64,000 bases of DNA, from NCBI GenBank assembly GCA_030674155.1, contig CM060335.1, forward strand, positions 49,574,469 through 49,638,468, written 5' to 3'. The position numbers and the translations under genes are program-made. Positions 50,097-61,415 of the stretch are shown piece after piece. Each line of letters begins with the position of its first letter. The stretch's first letter is position 1. Source of the stretch: Stramonita haemastoma. Taxonomy: Eukaryota; Mollusca; Gastropoda; Neogastropoda; Muricidae. A model generated the notes under the pieces. It saw only the letters and a list, made by a program, of their open reading frames with translations. It was not told the origin of the DNA and did no database searches.

Positions 50097-50097
50097 G

Positions 50098-50152
<55 letters not shown>
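50098..50152. repeat. (TC)n microsatellite
   Basis: TC tract of 54 bp. Confidence 0.97.
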
Positions 50153-50159
<7 letters not shown>

Positions 50160-50204
50160 TTCAATCATTAAAAATTTCAGTCACTTTCTCAGTCTAAAGA
50201 GAGT

Positions 50205-50420
50205 TATTCATTCAATCAATCAATCAATCAATCAAACAATCAATCTCTCTCTTTCAGGAGTGGATGGAAGAAAAGTATGTTAATGCTTATTTGTCATCCT
50301 TGGAAATAATGATCAACAATCAATAAATCAACTAATCAACGAATCAGTCAATCAACGAATCAGCAAATCAATTAATCAATTAATCAACCACTCACTCACT
50401 CAATAACTCAATCAATCAGA
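50205..50420. repeat. AATC tetranucleotide-rich region
   Basis: CAATCAATCAATC and later TCAACTAATCAACGAATCAG-like units. Confidence 0.85.
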
Positions 50421-50604
50421 CATTTTGGGCTACAAGCATGCCAACGCGGTCATTCGTTCTCGAAATAATACTTGGCCCAGGCCAAAAGCTTTGTCAGTTA
50501 TTGGTGGAACCAAAGTGTGGACCCTTACATTATCAAAATGTTATTATGTTGTAAAATGTTGAGATTGTGTCCTCAGTCACAAGCTCTTAGAATAACAACT
50601 CTCT

Positions 50605-51242
50605 CTCTTCTTCGTCTTCCTCTTCCTCTTCTTCTTCTTCTTCTTCTTCTTCTTCTTCTTCTTCTTCTTCTTCTTCTTCTTCTCAAATCTTCTTCTAAAC
50701 TCTTCAGAATTTTTTTCAGATTTTTTAAGAGTTCTTCTTCAGAATCCTTCTTGTTCTTCTTGTTCTTCTTGTTCTTGCTCTTGTTCTTGTTGTTGTTGTT
50801 CTTCTTCTTTTTTATATAGAATTCTTGTTCTTCTTGTTCTTGTTCTTCTTGTTCTTGTTCTTCTTGTTCTTGTTCTTCTTGTTCTTGTTTTTCTTGTTCT
50901 TCTTGTTCTTGTTCTTGTTCTTGTTCTTCTTGTTCTTGTTCTTCTTGTTCTTGTTCTTCTTGTTCTTGTTCTTCTTGTTCTTGTTCTTCTTGTTCTTGTT
51001 CTTCTTGTTCTTGTTCTTCTTGTTCTTGTTCTTCTTGTTCTTGTTCTTGTTCTTCTTGTTCTTGTTCTTCTTGTTCTTGTTCTTGTTCTTGTTGTTCTTG
51101 TTCTTCTTGTTCTTCTTGTTCTTGTTCTTCTTGTTCTTGTTCTTCTTCTTCTTGTTCTTCTTGTTCTTGTTCTTCTTGTTCTTGTTCTTCTTGTTCTTCT
51201 TGTTCTTGTTCTTGTTCTTCTTCTTCTTCTTCTTCTTCTTCT
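50605..51242. repeat. (TTC)n and 15-bp TTC/TTG array
   Basis: CTT trinucleotides, then TTCTTGTTCTTGTTC-type 15-bp units over about 420 bp. Minus-strand Glu/Gln frames are artefacts. Confidence 0.97.
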
Positions 51243-51244
51243 GT

Positions 51245-51935
51245 GTTCCTTGGCCATATCAGGTAGAATGCACAGTGCAGGGTTTTCTCCTGGTCTTGTA
51301 ATTCTGCAGGAGGTCTGCTCACTGGCCTCAGCCGACACGTTCCGTCTTTAGGGCAGCTCATCAGAAAGTTTATAGAAAACAGTTTTCAGATTTGCATGAA
51401 AATAAGGCAGGAGAATGGGCAGGGTAGGAAGAAAGTAGACATGAAATGAAGAGGATAAAGTGGCGAGGAGAAAGAGAGAAACAAAGGGAGTGATAGAAAA
51501 GAGGAAAATTCATTTCTAACAAAGAATTTCCCAAAGGCTGGGATGTTATTTATACTGAAAACCCCCAGACATTCCCACGGGGGGATATATATTTGCTTAG
51601 AACTGAATGGAGTTGCAATGAAACTAACTAATTTTGCTGTGACGGGCTTTCTTCGCCTTATTTAAAAAATTCAATACATCTACACAAAATAACAAAACCA
51701 TGCACATTAGATATGATTAAAAAGTATTATGTCTACTTTATAAGAAAAAAAAACATGTTTTTACGCATACTTTTCTTATTTTCTAATAATTATTATTTTT
51801 ATTTTATCAAGAAATACAGAAAAGAGGAAAACATAAGAATGCCTACCGTACAAGGCAAGACGCACCCACCATCTAATCCACTGGGTAAGGAGTTGATTTT
51901 ACAGCAAAGTCATGTTTCATAGTTTTTGTTTTGTA
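51245..51935. other. No gene seen
   Basis: AT-rich unassigned sequence. Confidence 0.4.
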
Positions 51936-52331
51936 CACTACTTTAAGTCACGGCAGAGTTTTCTCTGTGAATTTCGGGCTGCTCTCCTTGGGGAGAGCGC
52001 GTCGCCAAAAGAGCAGCGCCACCCATTATGTATTTTTTTCGTTTCCGATATGCATGTGTATTTGTTCCCTATCCTAGTGGCTTTTTTCTACATAATTTTG
52101 CCAGGAACAACTCCCTTGTTGCCGTGGGTTCTTTTACGTGCACTAACTGTGTGTAGCATACGGGACCTTGGTTTGTTGTCTCATCCGAAAGACTAGCACC
52201 CAAACCATCACTCACAGTGTAGTGGATGGGGGAAAAGTTTCGGGACCAATCGGGAATCGAACCATTACACACTTCAAACCCGGACTTTTCGCTTTCTAGG
52301 CAGGTCGTTACCTCTAGACCACTGATCCACA
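51936..52331 (-). mobile_element. SINE C, full length
   Basis: On the minus strand: AGTGGTCTAGAGGTAACGAC (A box), GGTTCGATTCCCG (B box), CGGATGAGACAACAAACC core, GTGCACGTAAAAGAACCC, then the 3' part with GGCGCTGCTCTTTTGGC. It is the best copy of this family. Confidence 0.9.
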
Positions 52332-52500
52332 GAAACTTTGAAACCAAATGTTTGTCTACACATCAAGTAAAGGAACAAATAAATCATGTCACAGAAGCAC
52401 TTTGAAACCAAATGTTTGTCTACACACCAAGTAAAGGAACAAATAAAATTTCACAGAACACTTTGAAACCAAATAAGTATTAAATAAATCCTGTCACAAA
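52331..52500. repeat. About 63-bp tandem repeat, 2.5 copies
   Basis: CTTTGAAACCAAATGTTTGT and AAGTAAAGGAACAAATAAA recur. Confidence 0.9.
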
Positions 52501-52671
52501 TCACAGATTGGTTTACCATGGGGTAGGTGACAACACACACGTACAAAAAAGCCGAAAAGAAAAACACCCAAGACGATTTTTCAGTTAAAAGGATGGTAAC
52601 AACTTTTACAGGAATACTACATCTAAGTTTCCGAGTAGTTTCCCCTGGATTAAACGCAACGAAGTTGAAAG

Positions 52672-52915
52672 CTGATCTGGGTCCATGAAGTCCTGGGTTT
52701 AAATCTCGGTGACGTCTCATCAATTCGGGGTGGGAATTTTTTACCATCTCCCAGGTCAACTTCAAGCCCAGACCTGCCAGTGCCTTAATTCAATTCGTGT
52801 ATATACACATGCAGAAGATCCCAATCATGCACGTTAAAGATCCCAGAATTCCTCTCAGGGCTCGGTGGGTTACAGAAACATGAACAAACCCAGCATACAT
52901 CTGAAGTCGGAATTC
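52672..52915 (+). mobile_element. SINE D, head partly lost
   Basis: B-box relic (GGGTTTAAATCTCGG), GTGCCTTAATTCAATTCG, ATGCACGTTAAAGATCCC and GCATACATCTGAAGTCGG. Confidence 0.8.
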
Positions 52916-53259
52916 TGTTTCAACAATAAACCCGATCATAAAGATGTTCAAGTGAAATAGAAAAGGATAATGCGTACAGCAGAAATAAATGTACAAATTA
53001 CAAGTCCTAATCTAAACACATGTTTAAAAAGAAATCTGAAAAATATTTTTTAGATGTGTTTTACTTTTGATAAACATTTGACAACATTATTCCATAATCA
53101 TTGCCTAAATACTAAAAGCTCCATTTGTACAGGTTATTTCTGGGTCTTTGAAATATTAGCATGGGGTTGTGTTTATGCTCGTTAGTTTTGAAATCTTTGA
53201 TTATCTTGGATGTACATTGACTGTTAAAAGTAAGAAGGCTTTGGCGTACGCTATGGACA

Positions 53260-53350
53260 CTACACCACACCACACTACATCACACCACACTATACCACAC
53301 CACACCACATCACATCACACCACACTATACCACACCACACCACACTACAC
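53260..53350. repeat. ACCAC/ACTAC pentanucleotide array
   Basis: ACCACACCACACTACATCAC-type pentamers. Confidence 0.9.
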
Positions 53351-53369
53351 GAAACTATGCCTAGTATCA

Positions 53370-53630
53370 AATAAAAGACAAGAAATAAGGACAACAAGAG
53401 TTACACTATAATAAGGTAATAAAAAATGCACTCATTCAGAAAACAAAAAATAAGAAAAAGCAAAGGATGATTTTGATTTTTTTTTAAAGAAGTGGTAATA
53501 GATAAAGAGCAAACAAGAGAATATAAGGAGGTAAACACCTGAAAACATCAATCCACCACCATCTATCAATAAAACAAGTCATATAAAGCATACTATTTTG
53601 ATAAAAGGGGAAAAAAATCAACTAATGTCC
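53370..53630. repeat. Composite repeat F, block X
   Basis: AAGGTAATAAAAAATGCACTC, ATGATTTTGATTT and ATCAATCCACCACCATCTAT match 28199-28558. Confidence 0.8.
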
Positions 53631-53659
53631 TTGTGGGGTGGGAGAGAAATAGTACCAAT

Positions 53660-53965
<306 letters not shown>

Positions 53966-53979
53966 CAAGAGCAAGAAGC

Positions 53980-53980
53980 C

Positions 53981-54075
<95 letters not shown>

Positions 54076-54112
54076 GACGACAGACAGACAGACAGAGACA
54101 GAGAGACAGAGA
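53980..54112. repeat. (GA)n and (GACA)n microsatellite
   Basis: GA tract followed by GACA tetranucleotides. Confidence 0.97.
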
Positions 54113-54322
54113 GCGCACAATGTCCGTGTCATTCTGAAATCAGGCTGAGCGTCAGTACAGCAAGAGCAGATTGGTATACCATCCATTAATTTAGAGCTGA
54201 GGAAAGACAGCCAAGCTTGGCTGCCCACCGTATCATTACCCACTGTGTGTGTCTGCTCTCTACACCCTAACTTCTCATTATCTGCCTGTCTTTTTTTTAG
54301 TCTTCATGCACTGATCTACAGG

Positions 54323-54700
54323 GGGACGGGATAGCCTAGTGGTCAGAACATTGCACTCGCAATTTGACGACCCGGGTGCGATTCCCCCCTCGAGGGGATT
54401 TTTCCCTGGAGTTAACATCAGTGCTGACTCCACTCTCCCCAAAAGTCTTCCAGATGAGACTATAAACCGACGTCCCATGTGCGAACGCACGCAGAACATC
54501 TTACGCTCACGTTAAATCCTGTTTCGCTGTTCGTAAGAGTAGGCCATTGTGTGCCCGTGGGAACAGATGACAAGATTCACAAAACTGCATAAACACGGGG
54601 ACTGGATATAAAAAAAGCACACGAATGCTTATTCCATTATTCTTGATATAAAAGAATAAAAGAATAAATAAATAAATAAATAAATAAATAATAAGTAAAA
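54323..54700 (+). mobile_element. SINE A, full length
   Basis: Sense copy: GGGACGGGATAGCCTAGTGG, CGGGTGCGATTCC (B box), the body, and an AATAAATAAATA tail of about 45 bp. Confidence 0.95.
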
Positions 54701-54822
54701 TACAAATAGTAATAAGAAATTAGAGTGGTTAACCCTTGTCACCAAACTGCGAGGAACAAGCAATTAGAAGAACAAAGGGGCTGAGAGGGAAGGGAGAAAA
54801 CCCTAGGGCAGTATTATGGTCT

Positions 54823-55116
54823 GGGGACGGGATAGCTCAGTGAGCAGAGCACTCGCTTTCCCCAAGCTAAGAATAAGCAGCACCGAGTGTGGTTACCAAT
54901 TGGATGGGTGACCGTTTGCTCGTTTTGGCTTCAGTACAGTCCCCCACTTCACCCAGCCGTAAAATGGGTACCTGCCCTCTTTAGGGTCAGGGAAGGTAAA
55001 GCAGCGAGGGAGAGGAGATGGGCGCTGTCCTCAACATGCTGGCCCCTGGAGAAGCTGAGGTCACTGACGCCTTGCTCCTCTACGACCACCTAGGTTATGG
55101 GACACCTTTACCTTTA
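54823..55116 (+). mobile_element. SINE B, full length
   Basis: GATAGCTCAGTGAGCAGAGC, TAAGCAGCACCGAGTG, CCAATTGGATGGGTGACCG, then the body and CACCTTTACCTTT end. Confidence 0.95.
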
Positions 55117-55390
55117 GCATTATGGTGATTGTAATAAAGCACGTTGAGCAAGTGTAGAAAGCATGTAACCCAGACAATTCGAAACCAAAATCAAAATTAC
55201 ATGTGTTAACATTAACCTGTACATTGGGCAACGCGGAGCTGACGATAATTGACAGGTAGTGGATTACTCCTCAGCGTTGACAAGTAATCTTTATCTTCTT
55301 TACAAGGTCACAGAGGGTGTGGGGTTTCACAGGTAAGGCACAGGCTATCTAAGGACGACATGTATTTAAAAAGAGCCCTATGTGTACTGT
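55117..55390. other. No feature seen
   Basis: Unassigned. Confidence 0.35.
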
Positions 55391-56075
55391 GTGTATCTCC
55401 CTCAGTTTGCTCTGGTACTTGCAGTGTGTGCTTCACTGATGTTGCTCTGGTATTTATTTTTATTTATTCTTTCATATCGAGGATAATGGGATAAGCACTC
55501 ATGTGCTTTTTTTTCATCCGGTTCCTGTGTGTATGCGGTTTTTTGTAAATATTGTCATCTGTTCCCACCGGCACTTAATGGCCTACTCTTACGAAAAGCG
55601 GAACAGGATTTGACGTATGCGCAAGATGTTCTGCGTGCGTTCGCATACCGGGCGTTGGTTTATTTATTTATTTATTTATTTATTTTTATCTATTCTTTTA
55701 TATCGAGGGCAACAGAATAAGCAATCAGGTGCTTTTTTTCATCCGGTCCCCGTGTGTATGCAGTTTTTGTAAATATCATCATCTGTTCCCACCGGCACAC
55801 GATGGACTACTCTTACGAAAAGCGGAACAGGATTTAACGTGTGCGCAAGATGTTCTGCGTGCGCTCGCACGCGGGGCCTCGGTTTAAAGTCTCATCCGAA
55901 AGACTTTTGGGGAGAGTGGAGTCAGCACTGATGTTAACTCCAGGGGAAAAATCTCCTCGAATGGGAATCGAACTCGAGTCGTCAAATTGGTATTTGCAGT
56001 GTGTATCTCCCTGATTTTACTCTGGTACTTGCAGTGTTTGTCTCATTATATTGCTCTGGTACTTGCAGGTCCTGC
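55391..56075. repeat. 35-bp minisatellite split by a SINE A dimer
   Basis: Units GGTACTTGCAGTGTGT...TTGCTCT lie at 55395-55455 and 55988-56075. TGGTATTT at 55448-55455 and 55988-55995 flanks the insertion. Confidence 0.85.
55456..55987 (-). mobile_element. SINE A dimer with one 8-bp target duplication
   Basis: Two A copies in the same orientation (55465-55665, truncated; 55693-55987, lacking only the A box) are joined by an ATTT-rich linker. TGGTATTT flanks the pair. Confidence 0.85.
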
Positions 56076-56175
56076 AGTTGCAGATCTGGAAGCACAGAGA
56101 AAGACAACAGTCTCTGTTTTGAGTTACTGTTGTAAGTAGTTTTTTTTATCTAAAAAAATATTGTAAATCCACTCA

Positions 56176-56892
<717 letters not shown>

Positions 56893-57194
56893 TGGGGACG
56901 AGATAACTCACTGGTCAGAGCGCTCATTTTTCTAAAGCTAATGTAAAGAAGCATCGAGCGTGGTTACCAATTGGATGGGTGACCGTTTGCGCGCCTTGGT
57001 TTCAGAAAAGTCCCCCAGTTCACCCAGTTGTAAATGGGTACCTGCCCTCTTTAGGGTCAGGGGAAAAAAAGCAGCGAGGGAGAGGAGATGGGCGCCACCC
57101 TCAATATGCTGGCCCCTAGAGAAGCTGAGGTCTCTGATGTCCTGCTCCCCTACGACCACACAGGTTATGGGACACTTGTACCTTTTTACCTTAG
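56893..57194 (+). mobile_element. SINE B, full length, directly upstream of the FA-domain gene
   Basis: GATAACTCACTGGTCAGAGC, CATCGAGCGTGGTTACC, AATTGGATGGGTGACCG, body, and a GTACCTTTTTACCTTA end. Only 55 bp separate it from the likely start codon. Confidence 0.94.
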
Positions 57195-57249
57195 GATGGT
57201 TACCCTGAATGATGTGGGTTGCAGATGCTCTGGGACAGTCAGAAACATC

Positions 57250-57298
57250 ATGAGGATTCTGCTCTTTCTTCTCTGCCTGCACGGTGGCTGGGCCGAAG
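57250..57298 (+). CDS. FA-domain gene exon 1 (signal peptide)
   Basis: 16 codons plus one base, donor GAAGGTACGT. The hydrophobic ILLFLLCL core and small residues before the junction fit a signal peptide. Confidence 0.7.
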
Positions 57299-57314
57299 GT
57301 ACGTCCTGTGTTTG

Positions 57315-57357
<43 letters not shown>

Positions 57358-58735
57358 TTTTCTGTCTGTCTGTTTTTCTGTCCAACTATCTGTCTATCCG
57401 ACTGTCTGCCTGATTGTCTGTCTGTCCAACTGTCTGTCCAACTGCCTGTCTGTCTGTCTGTCTGTCTGTCTGTCTTTCTGTCCGTCGAACTATTTGTCTG
57501 TCAAACTGTCTGTCTGTCTGTCTGTCTGTCTGTCCAACTGTCTGTACAACTGTCTGTCTGTCTTTCTGTCTGTATGCTCAACTGTCTATCTGTTCAACTG
57601 TCTGTACAACTATCTGTCTGTCCGACTGTCTGTCCACAAAATCCGAACTCTGTTGTATATCTGCCAATAGGTATGTTGCAAAGCAATCCCCCCTCTGAGA
57701 AAGTCATTGTTCTGCTACCTATTCTGTTCGTCATAGCAGCAGAGTTTTATAACATCGACTTTGGCATTCCCCTCAGTGGACTTTGCAAAGACTTCAACAC
57801 TCTAGAAAAGTGATTCCATTTTTTCTCAGTCTCTCCCTGCCTGAAGTCAGTCTTTACGCCATTCCATTTTTGGAGACGAGATAGCTTAGTGGTCAGAGCA
57901 CTCGCTTTCCACATGCCAATGTTATGTAGCACTAAGCGTGGTTACCAATTGGATGGGTGACTATTTGCGCGCCTTGGCTTCCAAACAGTCCCCCAGTTCA
58001 CCCAGATATATATGGGTACCTGCCCTCTTTAGGGTCAGGGAAGGTAAAGCAGCAAGGGAGAGGAGATGGGCGCCGCCCTCAATATGTTGACTTCCTAGAG
58101 AAGCTAAGGTCTCTGAAGCCTCGCACCCTCAGACAACATAGGTTATTTTAGTTTATTTTTTATTTCATTTTACTCTTTTATATCGAGGATATCATTATGG
58201 AACACCTTTACTCTTTGTTACCTGTTATTTTGAAGTTACCCGCGTTTGTTTGCAGAGTCTTGCACGGTGTCTGTGAGAACTGCGGACAAGTACATCTACA
58301 TCCCGGTAGCGTTACCCAGTAACTTCAACATCACTAACGTCACATCCGTCTCCTTCTCTGTGAAAACGTGTCACGACGCCCACCTGGCTCTCAGCACCAG
58401 CACGCGCACTTCAGAGCTGGACACCGGCGTCAGCATGTACGAGATCGTCCTCGGGGGCTGGGCCAACACTCAGTCCGTCCTGCGCACAAGCAAACAGGGC
58501 CCCAACCTGGCTGTGCGCAGACGTCACCGGCCTGTGGCCTGCCGTCACTTCCGCAGGTTCTACGTCAGGTGGAAGGAGGGGGTGGTAGAGGTGGGGGAGC
58601 AGAGGGAGGAGGGGGAGAGGGCAGGGGGGTACAGGGACCAGCCTGCCTTCCTGACCTACACTGACCCTGACCCCTTCAAGGTCAACCAGATCTTCGTGTC
58701 CGGCTGGGGCTGTCAGGGGGGCGACTGGAGGTTTG
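57250..58735 (+). CDS. Secreted protein with a farnesoic-acid O-methyltransferase-like domain (5' part)
   Basis: Exon 1 (57250-57298) and exon 2 (58256-58735) join in phase 1 (GAA G / AG TCT). Exon 1 encodes a signal peptide, MRILLFLLCLHGGWAE, so the product should be secreted or membrane-bound. Exon 2 encodes a Methyltransf_FA-type domain: FSVKTCHDAHLALST, then YEIVLGGWANTQSVLR, and a C-terminal FKVNQIFVSGWGCQGGDWRFG. The name comes from a crustacean protein; many animal members have no shown methyltransferase activity, so the function is open. An Arg/Glu/Gly-rich insertion (RWKEGVVEVGEQREEGERAG) splits the domain. Exon 2 is phase 1-1, typical of shuffled extracellular modules. An upstream ATG at 57196 is in frame but lies next to a SINE end and would spoil the signal peptide. 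The gene continues downstream, possibly via a 36-bp exon at 62262. Confidence 0.78.
57318..57645. repeat. (TGTC)n array in intron 1
   Basis: CTGT tetranucleotides with CCAACTGTC-type interruptions. Cys/Leu/Ser-rich frames through it are artefacts. Confidence 0.97.
57871..58215 (+). mobile_element. SINE B interrupted by a short SINE A tail
   Basis: B runs from GATAGCTTAGTGGTCAGAGC to ACATAGGTTAT. About 45 bp of TTTTATTT...TTTTATATCGAGGAT (inverted A tail) follows, then B resumes at TTATGGAACACCTTTAC. Confidence 0.88.
58256..58735 (+). CDS. FA-domain gene exon 2 (Methyltransf_FA-like module)
   Basis: Acceptor TTTGTTTGCAG, donor TTTGGTAAGT; 480 bp, phase 1-1. GC-rich against AT-rich introns. 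Cysteines in SCTV, TCHDA, ACRHF and GWGCQGG may pair. Confidence 0.85.
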
Positions 58736-58805
58736 GTAAGTTATATTTATCATTTCTTACTTTCACTGTGAACTTTTTGTTTTGTATGTATAATTATATC
58801 ATGTA

Positions 58806-59087
58806 TGGGGATGGAATAGCTCAATGGTCAAAGCACTGCTTTCCCCAAGCCAATGTTATAAGCAGCAACGACCATGGTTACCAGTTGGATGGGTGACGTT
58901 TGTGAACCTTGGCTTTAGTACAGTCCCCCATTTCACCCAGCTGTAAATGGGTACCTGCCCTCTTTAGGGTCAGGGAAGGTAAAGCAGCGAGGGAGAGGAG
59001 ATGGACGCAGCCCTCAATATGCTGGCCCTAGAGAAGCCGAAGTCTCTGATGCCTCGTTCCCTTACGACCACCTAGGTTATGGGACAC
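58806..59087 (+). mobile_element. SINE B in the next intron
   Basis: GGAATAGCTCAATGGTC, ATAAGCAGCAACGACC, CCAGTTGGATGGGTGACG and body to GGTTATGGGACACG. Confidence 0.92.
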
Positions 59088-59585
59088 GATTTTTACAACA
59101 TGTCATTTGACCATATCTGCTTCCTCTTTGTAAGATCTTTCATATGGCAGCTATGGTAGGCAGAAAGGGGTACATGCTTCTAGACTTTGAAAACTCTCTG
59201 TAAGGTACCAAAGAAGATGAGGTGGCAGTTACCAGGTTCCGAAGATTTCTCATCCAGGAGACTGAACTGAAGTCTGGTCAGGCCAAAGGCATGGTCTTTG
59301 TGCCTTGTTAATAATGCCTTAAATGTTGTAACTGAAAGTTTTTAGGCACTAGAGATTTTTGCTGTTGTTGTTGTTTTGTATTGTTTTGTTTTGGTGGTGG
59401 TGGTATTCTTTTGATTTTTTTCCTCTCTTACTACAATCTTTTATATTTTTTTTAAATAATGAGAGGTTGTAACTGATTACCTGCCCTTGTTTTCCTACAT
59501 AAATTTTCTCCACAGTAATGGTTTCTTGCTTTAAGACACTGACTTGAAATCCGGTACTGACAGCATTCAGTTTAAGGGTAAAAAA
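59088..59585. other. Intron-like sequence, no exon seen
   Basis: TTTG-rich stretch without a supported exon. It holds TACTGACAGCATTCAGTTT (about 59553), repeated near 59913. Confidence 0.4.
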
Positions 59586-59876
59586 GTTAAAGGTGTCCCA
59601 TAACCTGCATGATTGTAGGGGAGAGAGGCATCAGAGACCTCAGCTTCTTTAGGGGCCAGCAGATTGAGGGCGGCGCCCATCTCCTCTCCCTCGTTGCTTT
59701 ACCTTCCCTGACCTTAAAGAGGGCAGGTACCCCTTGACAGCTGGGTGAACTGGGGGAACTGTACTGAAGCCAAGGTACGCAAACGGTCACCCATGCAACT
59801 GGTAACCACGCTCAATGCTGCTCAACCTTGGCTGGTGGAAAGCGAGTGCTCTGACCCTGAGCTTTCCCGTCCCCTT
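59586..59876 (-). mobile_element. SINE B, inverted
   Basis: AAAGGTGTCCCATAACCTGC to the A-box end GACCCTGAGCTTTCCCGTCC. Confidence 0.93.
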
Positions 59877-59930
59877 CTACCCGTAAGATAATGGCTTGAG
59901 ATCTGATACTGACAGCATTCAGTTTCCTCC

Positions 59931-61202
59931 TCAGTCCTCAGTCCCATGTCCCAAAGGACGTAGGGGGGACATGAGAGAAGACGCAACGGAGATCTTTTTC
60001 CATGCTTCACGATCCTGTGTGGCTAGTAGGAGGCGTTGCAGGGGTTGGGCAGTCCAGTCTTTGATGTTGTCAACCCATGATTTCTTTTGGCGGCCTCTTC
60101 TTCTCTTGCCCTCGACTGTTCCTTGCAAGATGGTTTTTGCTAGGGTGTTGTGTCTTGTGGTGTGACCAAACCACATCAGCTTTCTCCTCTTTATGGTGGA
60201 GAGCAAAGGCTCTTGGGGGCCCACACGCTTTTTGATTTCTTCTTTCGCATAGTTATTGGTCTTGTGTTCTTTGTATGATATTTTGAGGAGTCTTCTGTGG
60301 CACTTGTTCTCGAATGCTTGGATTCTTCTCTCTAACTCTGCTGTCAGAGTCCATGATTCACAGCCATATAGGAGGATAGATATCACGAGGGATTTGTAGA
60401 GGTGGTATTTGGTGCAGAAGCTGATGTTGTTGCTTCTGATGATCCTCTGGAGTCTGACTAGAGCAGATGTTGCTGTTGCAATGCGAGCTTTCACCTCATT
60501 GTTTGATGTGCCATCTTTTGTTAGGATGGAGCTTAAGTATTTGAATTGGCTCACCTCTTCCAATATTTCTCCATTCATCTTTATTTCCGTGCTGTCATTA
60601 CTCGCGCTGTTGACCATGATCTTCGATTTCTCTGTACTGACCTCCATGCCGTATGCGCTCGCTCGATCTGTTAGACTGTCTGTGAGGATTTGCAGTTCTT
60701 GTTTGCTGCTGCCCATGAGGTCAATGTCATCTGCAAATCTGAGGTTGCAAAGGGGTCTTCCACCAATGGAGATGGAAGTGTGGTGGTTTTGCAGTGTCTC
60801 TGTCATGATGTTTTCGAGGAAGAGGTTGAAGAGTACAGGTGAGAGAAGGCAGCCCTGGCGGACTCCAACCGTGGTCTTGAAGAACTCGCCCACGTGATTG
60901 TTCATGAAAACTGCACTTCTTGCATTCTCGTACAGAGCCTTGATGACTTCAATTAGGCAGTTGTCAATGTTGAAGTGCCTGAGTACTTGCCAAAGGCCGT
61001 CATGCCATACCCTGTCAAAGGCCTTTTTGAAGTCTATAAAATTGTGGTACAAGTCTTTTTGGTGTTGGAGATGCTTCTCTATCAGAATTCTCAGGTTGAA
61101 AATTTGTTCCATTGTGCTGCGTTTTGGTCTAAAGCCCGCTTGTTCTTCTGCCAGGAGTTTTTCTGCTTGTTTTTTCAGTCTGTTGAGGACTACCTGCAGC
61201 AT
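59931..61202 (-). CDS. LINE reverse transcriptase, partial (RTE-like)
   Basis: An open frame of 423 codons shows RT motifs EEQAGFRPKRSTMEQ (about 19), FIDFKKAFDRVWHDGLW (about 55), GVRQGCLLSPVLFNLFLENI (about 113) and the catalytic FADDIDLMG (156-164). Then come the thumb-like FKYLSSILTKDG and LLYGCESWTL, and a C-terminal KRRRGRQKKSWVDNIKDW. The Met shown is internal to the family sequence; upstream residues continue in frame to a stop near 61240. No stop interrupts the remaining part. It was the polymerase of a non-LTR retrotransposon on the opposite strand to the host gene, probably inside its intron. Confidence 0.88.
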   Translation of the reverse strand: MLQVVLNRLKKQAEKLLAEEQAGFRPKRSTMEQIFNLRILIEKHLQHQKDLYHNFIDFKKAFDRVWHDGLWQVLRHFNIDNCLIEVIKALYENARSAVFMNNHVGEFFKTTVGVRQGCLLSPVLFNLFLENIMTETLQNHHTSISIGGRPLCNLRFADDIDLMGSSKQELQILTDSLTDRASAYGMEVSTEKSKIMVNSASNDSTEIKMNGEILEEVSQFKYLSSILTKDGTSNNEVKARIATATSALVRLQRIIRSNNISFCTKYHLYKSLVISILLYGCESWTLTAELERRIQAFENKCHRRLLKISYKEHKTNNYAKEEIKKRVGPQEPLLSTIKRRKLMWFGHTTRHNTLAKTILQGTVEGKRRRGRQKKSWVDNIKDWTAQPLQRLLLATQDREAWKKISVASSLMSPLRPLGHGTED

Positions 61203-61250
61203 GATCTTGCTAGGATGGCTTATGAGACTGATGGTTTACAAGCGCTTAAA
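59931..61250 (-). mobile_element. RTE-like LINE, 5'-truncated
   Basis: On the minus strand homology begins near 61250 (TISLISHPSKIML) and runs to the ORF2 stop at 59931. The endonuclease and the first RT motifs are missing, which is typical of 5'-truncated insertions. A GACTGAGGA repeat follows the stop. Confidence 0.88.
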
Positions 61251-61415
61251 ACTGAAAACAGGTGGTGATGATCATCTGGATGCTGAGAGTTTCTGGGCTT
61301 TGCTTAACACCTTGGGCATTACACAGAGGAACCACACAGACTCCCTACACCAGGCAATTGCTACCATAGGGTTAGGACACAGTGGAGGAAAAGAATGCGT
61401 CTGTGGCAAAAGGAA
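61251..61415 (+). other. Unassigned stretch with an open + frame
   Basis: The + frame reads DAESFWALLNTLGI and HQAIATIGLGHSGGK. No splice sites or family were recognised. It may be an exon or another repeat. Confidence 0.25.

Noticed and set aside
50573..51361. 262-codon Glu/Gln-rich frame
   Set aside because: Translation of a TTC/TTG microsatellite; no unique flanking coding sequence.
57284..57813. Long frames continuing from the signal-peptide exon through CLSVCLSV repeats
   Set aside because: Read through the TGTC array of intron 1; a canonical GTACGT donor and the phase-matched exon 2 explain the gene better.
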